Source: Enterococcus_D entomosocium
Lineage (GTDB): Bacteria; Bacillota; Bacilli; Lactobacillales; Enterococcaceae
Strand: one strand, 5' to 3'
Length of the DNA: 64,000 nt
Assembly: GCF_030441895.1 (NCBI RefSeq)
Contig: NZ_JARJAS010000001.1
Of the stretch, positions 26,252 to 34,518 are shown in pieces. The notes beneath the pieces were generated by a model. It made no database searches. It was given only the letters and a program-made list of their open reading frames with translations, and was not told where the DNA came from. The position numbers and the translations under genes were made by a program. Position 1 is the stretch's first letter, and each line of letters starts with the position of its first letter.

Positions 26252-26403
26252 GTGCGTGAAATTAATCTCACTATAAAAAAAAGCTATAAAAGCAAATTGT
26301 TTATGCTATACTGAAAATAACTCAATTTGACAGGAAACACAAACCCACGGGTTTGCGAAAAATCATGAAAGAAGGAAACTTAGGGACAACGAGGAGGGGA
26401 AAA

Positions 26404-26904
26404 ATGAAAACGAAAAGCAAGTTAGGTAGAAGAATGTTTGCTACCGTTTGTTTGGCGGTGCTATTTTTTTTGGCAAGCTGCAGCCGCTCAGGGGTTGACT
26501 CTGCAGCTGCAAATCAAGTATTGACCAATAGCAACAGTCATCAACAAAATGCCTTGTACGTTTTGGAAGATGGAAAGCTCACCGTCAATAAAACGCTGAG
26601 TTTTTTGGTCGATCCGAATCAGGAACCTGCGGACTTGGTAGAAGAACAAGAGGCGCAATTAGTGCAGATCAACGAAACACTGCAAGCAGAGTTTCCCAAA
26701 AGCAAAGCACTGACTGCGGCAGACATCGGCACTATGCACACCTTTGAAGTGACAAATGCCCAAGTGATCATTGATCAAGAGAAAAAGGAAGTGCGCATGA
26801 CTGGCGATGATTTTGAGAAAGTATTCAAAATGGTGGACAACAATGACAAGCGTCTGATCGATGATGAACAAAACGAGTACGAGTTTTCTTACGATGAGAA
26901 ATAG
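26404..26904 (+). CDS. Predicted lipoprotein, function unknown
   Basis: A 166-residue protein with a type II signal peptide. A basic start (KTKSKLGRR), a hydrophobic core and the lipobox LASC predict lipidation near Cys27, leaving the protein on the outer face of the membrane. The mature part is acidic and contains no domain I recognise. The ATG at 26404 follows GAGGAGGGGAAAA. Monocistronic, with a strong terminator downstream. Confidence 0.82.
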   Translation: MKTKSKLGRRMFATVCLAVLFFLASCSRSGVDSAAANQVLTNSNSHQQNALYVLEDGKLTVNKTLSFLVDPNQEPADLVEEQEAQLVQINETLQAEFPKSKALTAADIGTMHTFEVTNAQVIIDQEKKEVRMTGDDFEKVFKMVDNNDKRLIDDEQNEYEFSYDEK

Positions 26905-26952
26905 CAAGTGACAAAAAAGCAGCTGCCTCCGACGAGACAACCGCTTTAGACT

Positions 26953-26992
26953 GCAGACAAACCTTAGACAAAAATGAGGTTTGTCTTTTTTT
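26953..26992 (+). terminator. Terminator after lipoprotein gene
   Basis: AGACAAACCT and AGGTTTGTCT enclose an 11-base loop and are followed by TTTTTTT. Confidence 0.85.
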
Positions 26993-27012
26993 GTTGTAAA
27001 ATTTAGTGGCTA

Positions 27013-28161
27013 TTACGGAAAACATTTTGCGCAAGGAGTAAGTCCGCGACTTTGCGCTTCTGCTAAAGTGGCAGGCGTGTAGGTACCGTTACCGCATTTT
27101 CTCGTATGATATTTCGAACCTGTTGGTGTAACGAGGACCGACGTTTGGGCTTGATTGCTAGCAGCGGCTGGCTGGCTTTGTTCTGGCACAGCGGCGGCTG
27201 CCTGCCGTTCTTCCTCCGCCTTAGCTTGTGCGACTGCTTGTTCGTTGGCAGTGATCGTTTGCGCCACTGTTTTCGTTCGAGCAGCTAATTCCTCATCGGG
27301 GGTCTTGAGACGAGCGACAGCATCTTCTGCACGAGCAAGGGCATCTTTTGTCGGCTCCGCCTCTGCCGCTTCCACCGCTTGGACAGCTTCTGCAACGAGG
27401 GCTTCTGCTTCTTTCTCAGAAATCTTGGTTTCTACAGTGGATAACCGACTTTCAAACGTTTCCTTGTTCAACACCGCTTGTGCGACCAATTCTTTTGCCT
27501 GATCGAAATCCTTGCGCTCAAGAGAAGCTTCAGCAGTATCGAGGGCTTTGCCGATGGCAAGATGTTCTTCCACCACGGTTAGCCGGGTAGCGAAATCTTC
27601 GTAGGTTTTACTCAAAGCATGAATCAGCGTCACGGCTTCGTCGTAATTCTTTTGGTTTGGCTGGGTTTCGGCAAGCGCCAGTGCCGTCTCGGCTTTTTCC
27701 AGTGCTGCTTGTTCTTGTTTTTCAGCTTGCAAACTCGCTAGAAATGCGCGAGAAGGTTTGACGGTGACGACTTCTTCTTTGGTGCTTCCACCCATTGAGG
27801 CTTGGAGGGTAAATTCCTGTTCCTCTTCATCTTCAAGTTGCACGGTGTAAGAAAATGTTTCGTCCGCCAGCGAAACCTCCACCCCGTTGATCGTCAGTTG
27901 CGCTTCTGGATTGGTTTGCCCAGTGATCGCTACTTCACCTTGCTCATTCGTAACCAGTTCTGCTTCATCTACGTGAAGCTCCGGTGTTGTTGCAGGAGTC
28001 AATAATACCCCGCCGATCAATAAGAGAAAACCACCCATAAAAATAACGATTTTGTTGCGAAGCGGCTTTTTCTTGATCAAACTAAGAATAAAAAAGATTC
28101 CGCTTACAACCATTGTCAAAAAAACAACACCAAAAATAAATATCCCCATAACTTTTTCCAT
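27013..28161 (-). CDS. Membrane protein with Ig-like domain, helical repeats and Ada-like Cys motif
   Basis: A 382-residue protein of unknown function. Two hydrophobic helices lie at about residues 5-27 and 37-55. The region at about 60-135 looks like an Ig-like beta domain (VAITGQTNPEAQLTINGVEV). About 145-310 is charged and helical, with roughly three 45-residue repeats ending in TRLTVVEEHL, SRLSTVETKI and ARTKTVAQTI. The C-terminus KYHTRKCGNGTYTPATLAEA...LTPCAKC matches the short Cys motif often found at the end of secreted Firmicute proteins. The ATG at 28161 lies very near AAAGGA; an ATG four codons later is an alternative start. Confidence 0.8.
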   Translation of the reverse strand: MEKVMGIFIFGVVFLTMVVSGIFFILSLIKKKPLRNKIVIFMGGFLLLIGGVLLTPATTPELHVDEAELVTNEQGEVAITGQTNPEAQLTINGVEVSLADETFSYTVQLEDEEEQEFTLQASMGGSTKEEVVTVKPSRAFLASLQAEKQEQAALEKAETALALAETQPNQKNYDEAVTLIHALSKTYEDFATRLTVVEEHLAIGKALDTAEASLERKDFDQAKELVAQAVLNKETFESRLSTVETKISEKEAEALVAEAVQAVEAAEAEPTKDALARAEDAVARLKTPDEELAARTKTVAQTITANEQAVAQAKAEEERQAAAAVPEQSQPAAASNQAQTSVLVTPTGSKYHTRKCGNGTYTPATLAEAQSRGLTPCAKCFP

Positions 28162-28574
28162 TTCCTTTCTTGTGAATATTTTAATTATAACATTTTTCCT
28201 AACTTATCCGCCATTAATAACCGGCTAGCAAGGGTTGCTGAACGTATGGAGGGAGTTCAACTAGCAAACCGATAGATTTTTATCAATAATAAATAGATTT
28301 ACAGAAATTTTTATTATAAAATGATATAGAAAGAGTTGTTTTTCGTTTGTATTTGCTTTTTTTGCTAAACAGCTTTTGGTCCTAATACACGTATTTACTT
28401 CATTACTGGAAAAAGACGCTTTGAACAAACGGATGAAATCGAGCAAATACCTGCAAACAAGCGGCTTTCCTTCGCTGCTTCCCCCAAATAACACCATAAA
28501 AAAAGACATTCCCCCTCATGTGCAACTAAGCCACTTCATTGATAAGAAAATCAGTATGTGCAAAAGGAGTAGCA
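28162..28574. other. Divergent intergenic region, 413 bases
   Basis: AT-rich DNA between the repeat protein and the first zinc-ribbon gene. Short open frames on both strands lack ribosome binding sites. I see no convincing RNA gene or operator. Confidence 0.4.
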
Positions 28575-29675
28575 ATGAAAATCACACAAATCCAATGTCC
28601 CAGCTGCTTGGGTCAGTTAACCGTTGACTGGGAGACAGGAAAAGCAGTCTGCCAATATTGCTTAACTAAATCAGTCCTACAGTCGCCGCCAAAACAAACG
28701 CAAGAAGCTTCGAATGAACAGGCTCCCGTAGTTTTTCAAAAAGTCAAAGAAGGGTTTTATTCGTTTGCCTTTAATGAAGACGAGGTAGCAAATGCCTTGA
28801 AAAAATGGCTGATCCAACAGGAATCAGTTCCTGAGGACATTATCGTTCATCTTGAAGTCAGCGAGGTAAAACGATATTTTATTCCGATTTATGAATTTCA
28901 GGTGACCTATACGATGCAGTGGGAGGGGGCCTTTGGCTACGATACCCATTCCATTGCATGGGAAGGATCGCATACGACCACGTGGGAAAAGAAGCGAGGC
29001 GACCATTCAGGTGAGACGGTTATATTCTATCAATGCGGCAGTTCGGAGGTGATCGAACAAGAAATTCCTCAGAGCTTTGAGGTCAATGATGAAATGAAAA
29101 GAAAACCGCACTTTAGTACCGATCAAAAGGAATTTCAACAGCTAGTCTCAGCACATGCTATTCATGTTTTTCCCTTTGATATTGAGCAAGAGCAGGCGCT
29201 CTTTGGTTCTGAAAAACAAGCGGAATTGAGAGCTCATGCGAATGCGGTGATCCAGAAGAAAGAATCTGCCGATCATCTAAAAGAGCTGCACCTAGATCTT
29301 TCCCTGATCAGCTGTGCTACAGAAAAGCTCTACTTTCCCCTGTATATGGGCACCTTCAAGTACCAAGAGCAATCCTTTGAATTTGCGATCGACGGCAAAG
29401 ATCCTGACCGAATGAAGCTGCCGATTATCCCACAGTGCCAAGAAACCTTACAAACGGTTGCGAATTTTTCAAAAGCTCGTAAGGTTTTTGGCTGGTCCTC
29501 CGTACTCTTTTTTACGTTAGGTGTGATCCTGATGATCTTGGCTCTATTCATTTCTGAATGGATCCCTCTCGGAAGAGTATTTAGGGCTGTCATAGGGGGG
29601 ATTGTCATGAGTTCCCTGCCAACTGCAGTTTATTGGGTAGTATCGGGGATAGTGTTGCACTTTCTAAAAGAATAG
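28575..29675 (+). CDS. Zinc-ribbon membrane protein 1, probably truncated by an in-frame TAG
   Basis: Function unknown. Residues 1-32 form a zinc ribbon with Cys8, Cys11, Cys26 and Cys29 (QCPSCLG...AVCQYC). A soluble middle part of about 270 residues follows, with VKEGFYSFAF, RYFIPIYEFQ and EKLYFPLYMGTFKY shared with the next gene. Two or three hydrophobic segments occupy about 303-362. The ATG at 28575 follows AAAGGAGTAGCA. The TAG at 29673-29675 is followed in the same frame by 66 sense codons that resemble the C-terminus of protein 2, so the ancestral gene was longer (433 residues with the stop read through). It leads a cluster of three related genes. Confidence 0.82.
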   Translation: MKITQIQCPSCLGQLTVDWETGKAVCQYCLTKSVLQSPPKQTQEASNEQAPVVFQKVKEGFYSFAFNEDEVANALKKWLIQQESVPEDIIVHLEVSEVKRYFIPIYEFQVTYTMQWEGAFGYDTHSIAWEGSHTTTWEKKRGDHSGETVIFYQCGSSEVIEQEIPQSFEVNDEMKRKPHFSTDQKEFQQLVSAHAIHVFPFDIEQEQALFGSEKQAELRAHANAVIQKKESADHLKELHLDLSLISCATEKLYFPLYMGTFKYQEQSFEFAIDGKDPDRMKLPIIPQCQETLQTVANFSKARKVFGWSSVLFFTLGVILMILALFISEWIPLGRVFRAVIGGIVMSSLPTAVYWVVSGIVLHFLKE

Positions 29676-29876
29676 TACCTCAAAACAGTCCAAAAATTTA
29701 GAGATGAGTGCCAAAGAGAATTATTAGGTAAGAAAACTGGGACAGCTTTTTTAGCAAACTACGAGAAGCGTGGAAAGCATCTTGCAAGAATGAGGAAATT
29801 TTATGAATGGCTCGATACGCTCGCTTATGTGGTCGTGGTCGTTACCCTTATTTGGAACATTCTTCGGTTTCTTTGA
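29676..29876 (+). pseudogene. In-frame 3' remnant of zinc-ribbon gene 1
   Basis: These 66 codons plus TGA continue the frame of the preceding gene directly after its TAG. The translation runs from YLKTVQKFRDECQ through YEKRGKHLARMRKFYEWLD to a hydrophobic tail. It lines up with KKFKKDLNQAL...FEARRKKLVRKTVFYSSLEN and the following hydrophobic helix of the next gene. The piece is either the dead end of a nonsense-mutated gene or a read-through extension. An internal ATG (29790) has no evident ribosome binding site. Confidence 0.7.
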
Positions 29877-29925
29877 TAAACCATCTTGTTGAAAAGAAAA
29901 AACGATTCATAAAAAAGGAGAAAAA

Positions 29926-31311
29926 ATGAAAATCACCCAAATCCAATGTCCCAGCTGTCTGGGACGTCTAGAAGTTGATTGGGACTCAGGAAAAGCAGTC
30001 TGTCAGTATTGTTTAAATGAGCTGTTGATCAAACCGGAACAAAAAAACCAGGAACAAACAAAACAAGTCGTCTCGCTTAAAGAGTTGTCACGCATTCAAG
30101 GGACCGTCAAAGAAGGATTTTATCCGTTTGCCTATGATGAAAAGGCATGTGAAGCGGCGTTGAAAAATAGACTAGCATGGCAAGACACCATCTCGGAAAG
30201 TATCTTTTTTGAGCTAGAGATGGTTCATCTAAAACGTGTATTTATCCCGATGTATTATTTTCAAATTGCTTATGATGCTCAAGTGAGAGGGAGCTATGTC
30301 CACGAGGAACAGCAGAGGGGGAGTGGGCGCATTACTGCCGACATTTCTTTACATAACAGCGGGAACACAACAATTTTCAATGAACATTTCCCTACAGATA
30401 TCCAAAAAGAAGCGGATTACAGTATCAATGGTAAGCTGCCGCTGCATCTTCAAAAAGGAGCCGCCTATTGCACGGATATGCAGCAGTTTTCGGCACTTAG
30501 CCAAGGCGCTCAGGTGCTGCCCTTTGATATTTCCAGAGAAGCGGCACTCTCTGATACCCATCTAATGGAAGTCTTTGAAGCAAAAGCCAAAGACCATTTG
30601 GTGGGAGCAGATGTTGCCAATGAGGTTCAACTGACTCTTTTTCCGAAACAATGTGATACGGAAAAACTGTATTTTCCTTATTACATTGGCGAATTCAAAT
30701 ACGGAAACCAAACCTATTCTTTCGTGGCTGATGGCACCGATGCTGAACGTCTCTTTCCAACCCAGCTTCCTGAATGTGAACAGCTGGTGCAAGTGAAGAA
30801 AAGTTTTTCGAAGACCAGTAGTGTCCTTTGGCAATTCTGCTATACCTTCTTTTCATTCGGAATAATTTCCGGGACCCTTTTAAATTTTATTTTTGGTGGA
30901 TTTTTAATGCCTGCCGTTTCCTTTAGTTTGATTGGCACATCGATCGTGCTTTTTGTCATTTGGCTAGTAGTTTCATTTTTTTTGATTACACAAAAAATCA
31001 ACTTCTTTACAGAACATAAAAAGTTTAAAAAGGATCTGAATCAAGCACTCAGTCAGCCACAGGCAGATCAAATAGCTATTTTGCAGACATTTGAAGCCCG
31101 AAGAAAGAAACTCGTCCGAAAAACAGTATTTTACAGCAGTCTGGAAAACATGGCGTATGAATTTGCCTTGATTCTCTTCTTAGCAATATTGGTTTGGTAT
31201 TTCGATTTTTATGGCTTATCTCTTCTAGTGCTGCTGGCGTTTGTCAGCTGGAATACGATCCGTATTTTTACAACGAATAGCTCTGATCGATGCATCAAAA
31301 CGAAAGGATGA
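29926..31311 (+). CDS. Zinc-ribbon membrane protein 2, function unknown
   Basis: A 461-residue paralog of the preceding gene. The zinc ribbon is again Cys8, Cys11, Cys26, Cys29 (QCPSCLG...AVCQYC). The middle region shares VKEGFYPFAYDE, RVFIPMYYFQI and EKLYFPYYIGEFKYG with protein 1. Two transmembrane segments lie near residues 305-360, a basic helical stretch near 365-405, and two more transmembrane segments near 408-450. The ATG follows AAAAAAGGAGAAAAA. The third gene starts 4 bases after its stop codon, so these two are surely co-transcribed. PGAP-type pipelines would probably label it TFIIB-type zinc-ribbon protein; that does not imply a role in transcription. Confidence 0.85.
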   Translation: MKITQIQCPSCLGRLEVDWDSGKAVCQYCLNELLIKPEQKNQEQTKQVVSLKELSRIQGTVKEGFYPFAYDEKACEAALKNRLAWQDTISESIFFELEMVHLKRVFIPMYYFQIAYDAQVRGSYVHEEQQRGSGRITADISLHNSGNTTIFNEHFPTDIQKEADYSINGKLPLHLQKGAAYCTDMQQFSALSQGAQVLPFDISREAALSDTHLMEVFEAKAKDHLVGADVANEVQLTLFPKQCDTEKLYFPYYIGEFKYGNQTYSFVADGTDAERLFPTQLPECEQLVQVKKSFSKTSSVLWQFCYTFFSFGIISGTLLNFIFGGFLMPAVSFSLIGTSIVLFVIWLVVSFFLITQKINFFTEHKKFKKDLNQALSQPQADQIAILQTFEARRKKLVRKTVFYSSLENMAYEFALILFLAILVWYFDFYGLSLLVLLAFVSWNTIRIFTTNSSDRCIKTKG

Positions 31312-31315
31312 TCTC

Positions 31316-32068
31316 GTGGATATCATTCCCATTCAATGTCCCCATTGTTTAGGGGAACTAGAAGTAAACTGGGGTGTCGGCACGGCAGTCTGTCTGTATT
31401 GCCGCGGCAAAATGGTCATCAAATTGCCCTTTGACCACGCCAAAATTGCCCAGTCCAGTCCCCTGACGGACAAACAGCTTGCGCTGACCCAGCTGACGGC
31501 TCTCTTGAAGAAAATCAGTTTGTCGTCTGCTGCTCTTAGGGAAGACGCACCATCAGCCGGCGTTTTCGTTGGACAAGAGCAGCCAAAACCAACGTCAAGA
31601 AACCAGGTGTCTCCGATTCAAAGGGCGCCCATCCATCAGCGCAACCAGCGACAAAATCGTTTGACTGCCTTTTTTCAAAAACAAAATTTTTTGTTCTATT
31701 TTTCTGGAGAAAGACAAGTGCTACCAAGGCAATGGCAAAGACAAGTCCTCGCTAGTTTTCAAGTGCCTGAAACGGAGACCCCTCTTGCGTTGCTAACGTC
31801 AAAGATGACTGGCAAGAAAGCGAATGCGGGACTGCTTTTTGGCGTTGAACGAGTGTATTTGTGCACGTACGAAAAGAAAGAAAAACGAATAGTCAGTTTT
31901 TCCTGGATTGTTTGGAAAAACCTCGGTTTTGAGGTCCAGCATAAAATGTTTGGTAGCTTTTTGGTGATTCAACAGGAATATCGTGTTCCTCTTCAAGCAT
32001 TGGGCTTTGCGACCCAATCATTTTTGCAAGAATTACAGCAGTTGTTGCAAGAGTGGGAGACTGGCTAG
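31316..32068 (+). CDS. Zinc-ribbon protein 3, soluble, function unknown
   Basis: A 250-residue protein starting with the same ribbon (Cys8, Cys11, Cys26, Cys29; QCPHCLG...AVCLYC) but with no membrane segment. A polar linker follows at about 60-130. The last 110 residues (TPLALLTSKMTGKKANAGLL...VYLCTYEKKEKRIVSFSWI) have the strand pattern of bacterial PH-like domains; this is inference. The start is GTG at 31316, 8 bases after AAAGGA and just past the previous stop codon. The shared ribbon with different bodies suggests three subunits that meet through a common module. Confidence 0.82.
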   Translation: MDIIPIQCPHCLGELEVNWGVGTAVCLYCRGKMVIKLPFDHAKIAQSSPLTDKQLALTQLTALLKKISLSSAALREDAPSAGVFVGQEQPKPTSRNQVSPIQRAPIHQRNQRQNRLTAFFQKQNFLFYFSGERQVLPRQWQRQVLASFQVPETETPLALLTSKMTGKKANAGLLFGVERVYLCTYEKKEKRIVSFSWIVWKNLGFEVQHKMFGSFLVIQQEYRVPLQALGFATQSFLQELQQLLQEWETG

Positions 32069-32121
32069 TGCTGAGTATCGATGAAATCAAATAGGGAATC
32101 AATTTATTGGTCAAAAAAACA

Positions 32122-32153
32122 AAGAGAGCGTCGCAAACAGCGGCGCTCTCTTT
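32122..32153. terminator. Bidirectional terminator after the zinc-ribbon cluster
   Basis: AAGAGAGCG-CGC and GCG-CGCTCTCTTT pair around AAACA, between converging genes. On the minus strand it is followed by GTTTTTTT only if the receptor gene is read through. Confidence 0.8.
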
Positions 32154-32157
32154 CACT

Positions 32158-33087
32158 TCATGTGGTTTCCAACTCAGCATCGTTGGTCTCTGTTAAATAC
32201 TCGGCTTCATCGTTTAAAAGACTGGCCGTCGTTCGCAGCGTGTCGTAAGAATGCAAAACGGCAGCGAGACTTTTTTGCGAATCACTGATTTTCATGGTCG
32301 TCGAATCGGCACTATCTAACACGACTAAGGCTTGTTGGTTGATGGCTTGCATGGTTGCGGCAATGGTTTGGGTCAACTGCTTGGTCTGTTCGGCTAATTT
32401 TTGCATTTCATCGGCAACTACCCGAAAGCCAGCTGCTTGTTCGCCGATCCGTGCTGTTTCGATGGAAGCGTTGAAGGATAGCAGTTTGGTTTGTTGTGCA
32501 ATGCGGTCGATGTCATGCAGCACCGCTGTCACCTGTTGGCTATCCATTTCTAAGGCATGGGTCGTTGCTTGATTTTGATCAGACAGCCGTTTGACTTGCG
32601 CCAAGTTCTCTGACAAATGATCGACTTGCTGATGCCCGTTGGCAGAAAGTCGTGTCAGGGAAGCAGCACTTTCTTGCACTTTTTTGATAGTGACCGCTAA
32701 GGCTTGTTCTCTTTGAGTAATGTCAAAAGCGATTTTGACGACGTTGACGACTTCTTGCTGCTCATCGAGGACGGGGAAGTAGATTCCTTCTAAAATCAGT
32801 TTTTCTCCTTGTTTGTTTTTTCGGATGATTTTGTCTTGAAACCGTTGCTTTGAGTACAGCAGTTGATTCCAAAAAGCTTGGTAATCCGTACTGGCAGCAT
32901 AATGGTCAAAACAAAAGGTCCGATGCGGCAAGCCAATGATTTCTTCTTGGCTGTACCCTAGGATATCAGTCATGTTGGCATTGGCGAAAACAACTTCTTT
33001 TTGCGGATCAAAGACTATGACAGCGAGTTCTTGAAAAATAGCAGCGAGCAGACGGTTATTTTGTGTTTCATCTAATGTGAATTTCAT
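32158..33087 (-). CDS. Soluble PAS-domain methyl-accepting chemotaxis-type receptor
   Basis: A 309-residue cytoplasmic sensor without membrane segments. A PAS domain fills about residues 12-128 (VVFANANMTDILGYSQEEIIG, ending IAFDITQRE). An MCP signalling domain at about 135-300 carries the hairpin tip IAQQTKLLSFNASIETARIGE followed by GFRVVADEMQKLAEQT. Such receptors signal through CheW/CheA to the flagellar motor, so the gene fits a motile Enterococcus; the che and flagellar genes are not in this window. The short MCP region could also serve a non-chemotaxis role. The ATG follows AGGTAAGTACGT. Confidence 0.88.
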   Translation of the reverse strand: MKFTLDETQNNRLLAAIFQELAVIVFDPQKEVVFANANMTDILGYSQEEIIGLPHRTFCFDHYAASTDYQAFWNQLLYSKQRFQDKIIRKNKQGEKLILEGIYFPVLDEQQEVVNVVKIAFDITQREQALAVTIKKVQESAASLTRLSANGHQQVDHLSENLAQVKRLSDQNQATTHALEMDSQQVTAVLHDIDRIAQQTKLLSFNASIETARIGEQAAGFRVVADEMQKLAEQTKQLTQTIAATMQAINQQALVVLDSADSTTMKISDSQKSLAAVLHSYDTLRTTASLLNDEAEYLTETNDAELETT

Positions 33088-33305
33088 ACGTACTTACCTA
33101 CGCCTTTCAGTTTTTTGGGAAGTTTACACAGCGAGTGTCTTACAGTTATCGGTCATGAAGGCAAGGCAGTTAAGAGTGCAAAAACCACCTTTTTTGTCGA
33201 ACAAAATGCCTGGAAGCAGAAGGAAGCAAGATTCTTTGCATCAGAATGACTTGGTGGTACCCTTAAGGTCAACACGAACGATTTCAAACAAAAGGAGAGA
33301 ATCGT

Positions 33306-34265
33306 ATGACAGATAGAATTTCGTTGGAAAAAGCAGCCGTTGAATTTAGTGAGGCAAATGCACCGCACCCACGGATCTATGAATTACCGCCAGAAGAAGG
33401 GCGCGCACTATTGGAACAAGTCCAAGAGTCACCCGTCAATAAATTGGCGGTTGAGATAGAAGATCAGACCGTAGATACAGGCGAATGGGGGACCATCAAT
33501 GTTCGTTTTGTTCGTCCTGAAGGAAATCATGCGATTCTCCCTGTCATTTATTATCTCCATGGCGCGGGCTGGGTCTTCGGCAGTGCCGCAACTCATGATA
33601 AATTGATCCGTGAATTGGCGGTACGAACCAACTCGATCGTCATTTTTCCTGAATACAGTCGTTCGCCAGAAGCAAAATACCCAACGGCGATCGAACAAAA
33701 TTATGCGGTCTTGCAGCAATTACCGGGATTTGTCGATGTCAAAGGCTTAGACCTTACCCGTTTGACCGTGGCTGGCGATTCCGTAGGTGGGAACATGGCG
33801 ACTGTTATGACCTTGTTAACGAAAGCCCGTGGTGGCATTCCGATCGCACAGCAATTATTGTTCTATCCTGTGACAGATGCCCGCTTTGATACGCCTTCGT
33901 ATGAAGCATTTGGCGAAAACTATTTTCTGACCAAAGAAGGGATGCAATGGTTCTGGGATCAATACACGACGGATGAAACACAGCGGAATCAAATTACCGC
34001 TTCTCCTTTACGAGCGACCAAAGAGGAGTTAGCCGATCTGCCACCAGCGTTGATCATTACGGGGGAAGCAGATGTCTTGCGGGATGAAGGGGAAGCCTAT
34101 GCGCAGCATTTACGAGCAGCTGGCGTGGAAGTTACCCAAGCACGTCTGCAAGGAATCATCCATGATTTTGTGATGGTCAATGCGATGGATCAGACCCAAG
34201 CTGCACGAGCTGCCATGACACTGGCTGTCGGTTGGCTGACGGAAAAAAATGTCCCAGCAGAATAA
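33306..34265 (+). CDS. Alpha/beta hydrolase (HSL-type esterase)
   Basis: A 319-residue esterase of the hormone-sensitive-lipase family. The oxyanion-hole motif is YYLHGAGWVFGS near residue 85 (HGAGW in place of HGGGW). The nucleophile elbow is GDSVGGN near 160, the acid is Asp in TGEADVLRDEG and the base is His in GIIHDF. It would cleave short-chain esters in the cytoplasm. The ATG follows AAAGGAGAGAATCGT. It stands alone, with a strong terminator about 55 bases downstream. Confidence 0.88.
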   Translation: MTDRISLEKAAVEFSEANAPHPRIYELPPEEGRALLEQVQESPVNKLAVEIEDQTVDTGEWGTINVRFVRPEGNHAILPVIYYLHGAGWVFGSAATHDKLIRELAVRTNSIVIFPEYSRSPEAKYPTAIEQNYAVLQQLPGFVDVKGLDLTRLTVAGDSVGGNMATVMTLLTKARGGIPIAQQLLFYPVTDARFDTPSYEAFGENYFLTKEGMQWFWDQYTTDETQRNQITASPLRATKEELADLPPALIITGEADVLRDEGEAYAQHLRAAGVEVTQARLQGIIHDFVMVNAMDQTQAARAAMTLAVGWLTEKNVPAE

Positions 34266-34321
34266 AAAACCGACAAAAGAAGCTTCTTTTTAGAGGTGTT
34301 CTGATACAGTAAAGGATTTAT

Positions 34322-34349
34322 GGGGTGGAGCGATCCACTCCTTTTTTTG
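34322..34349 (+). terminator. Terminator after esterase gene
   Basis: GGGGTGGA and TCCACTCC pair around GCGA, followed by TTTTTTT. Confidence 0.8.
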
Positions 34350-34390
34350 TCGGAAAAATGGAAAGACATACACCTGCGGTCTGAAGCAGA

Positions 34391-34404
34391 TGCAAACGCT
34401 CTCT
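34391..34404. promoter_or_regulatory. cre-like site upstream of alsS
   Basis: TGCAAACGCTCTCT fits TGNAANCGNTNWCA at every defined position except the last. It lies 115 bases before the acetolactate synthase start, a position where CcpA can activate overflow-metabolism genes. The effect is inferred. Confidence 0.45.
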
Positions 34405-34518
34405 AAAAAACTACGTTTTTATGGTACAGATATTAATAAGTGTTTTTCGTTGATAAATAAATAGAAAGTGCTATTATATGTATTGTGATTAATACAGTTT
34501 TTGAAAAGAGGTAATACA

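Noticed and set aside
27155..27502. Plus-strand open frame opposite the helical-repeat protein
   Set aside because: It is the mirror of Ala/Glu-rich codons, Ala/Ser-rich in translation, and has no ribosome binding site.
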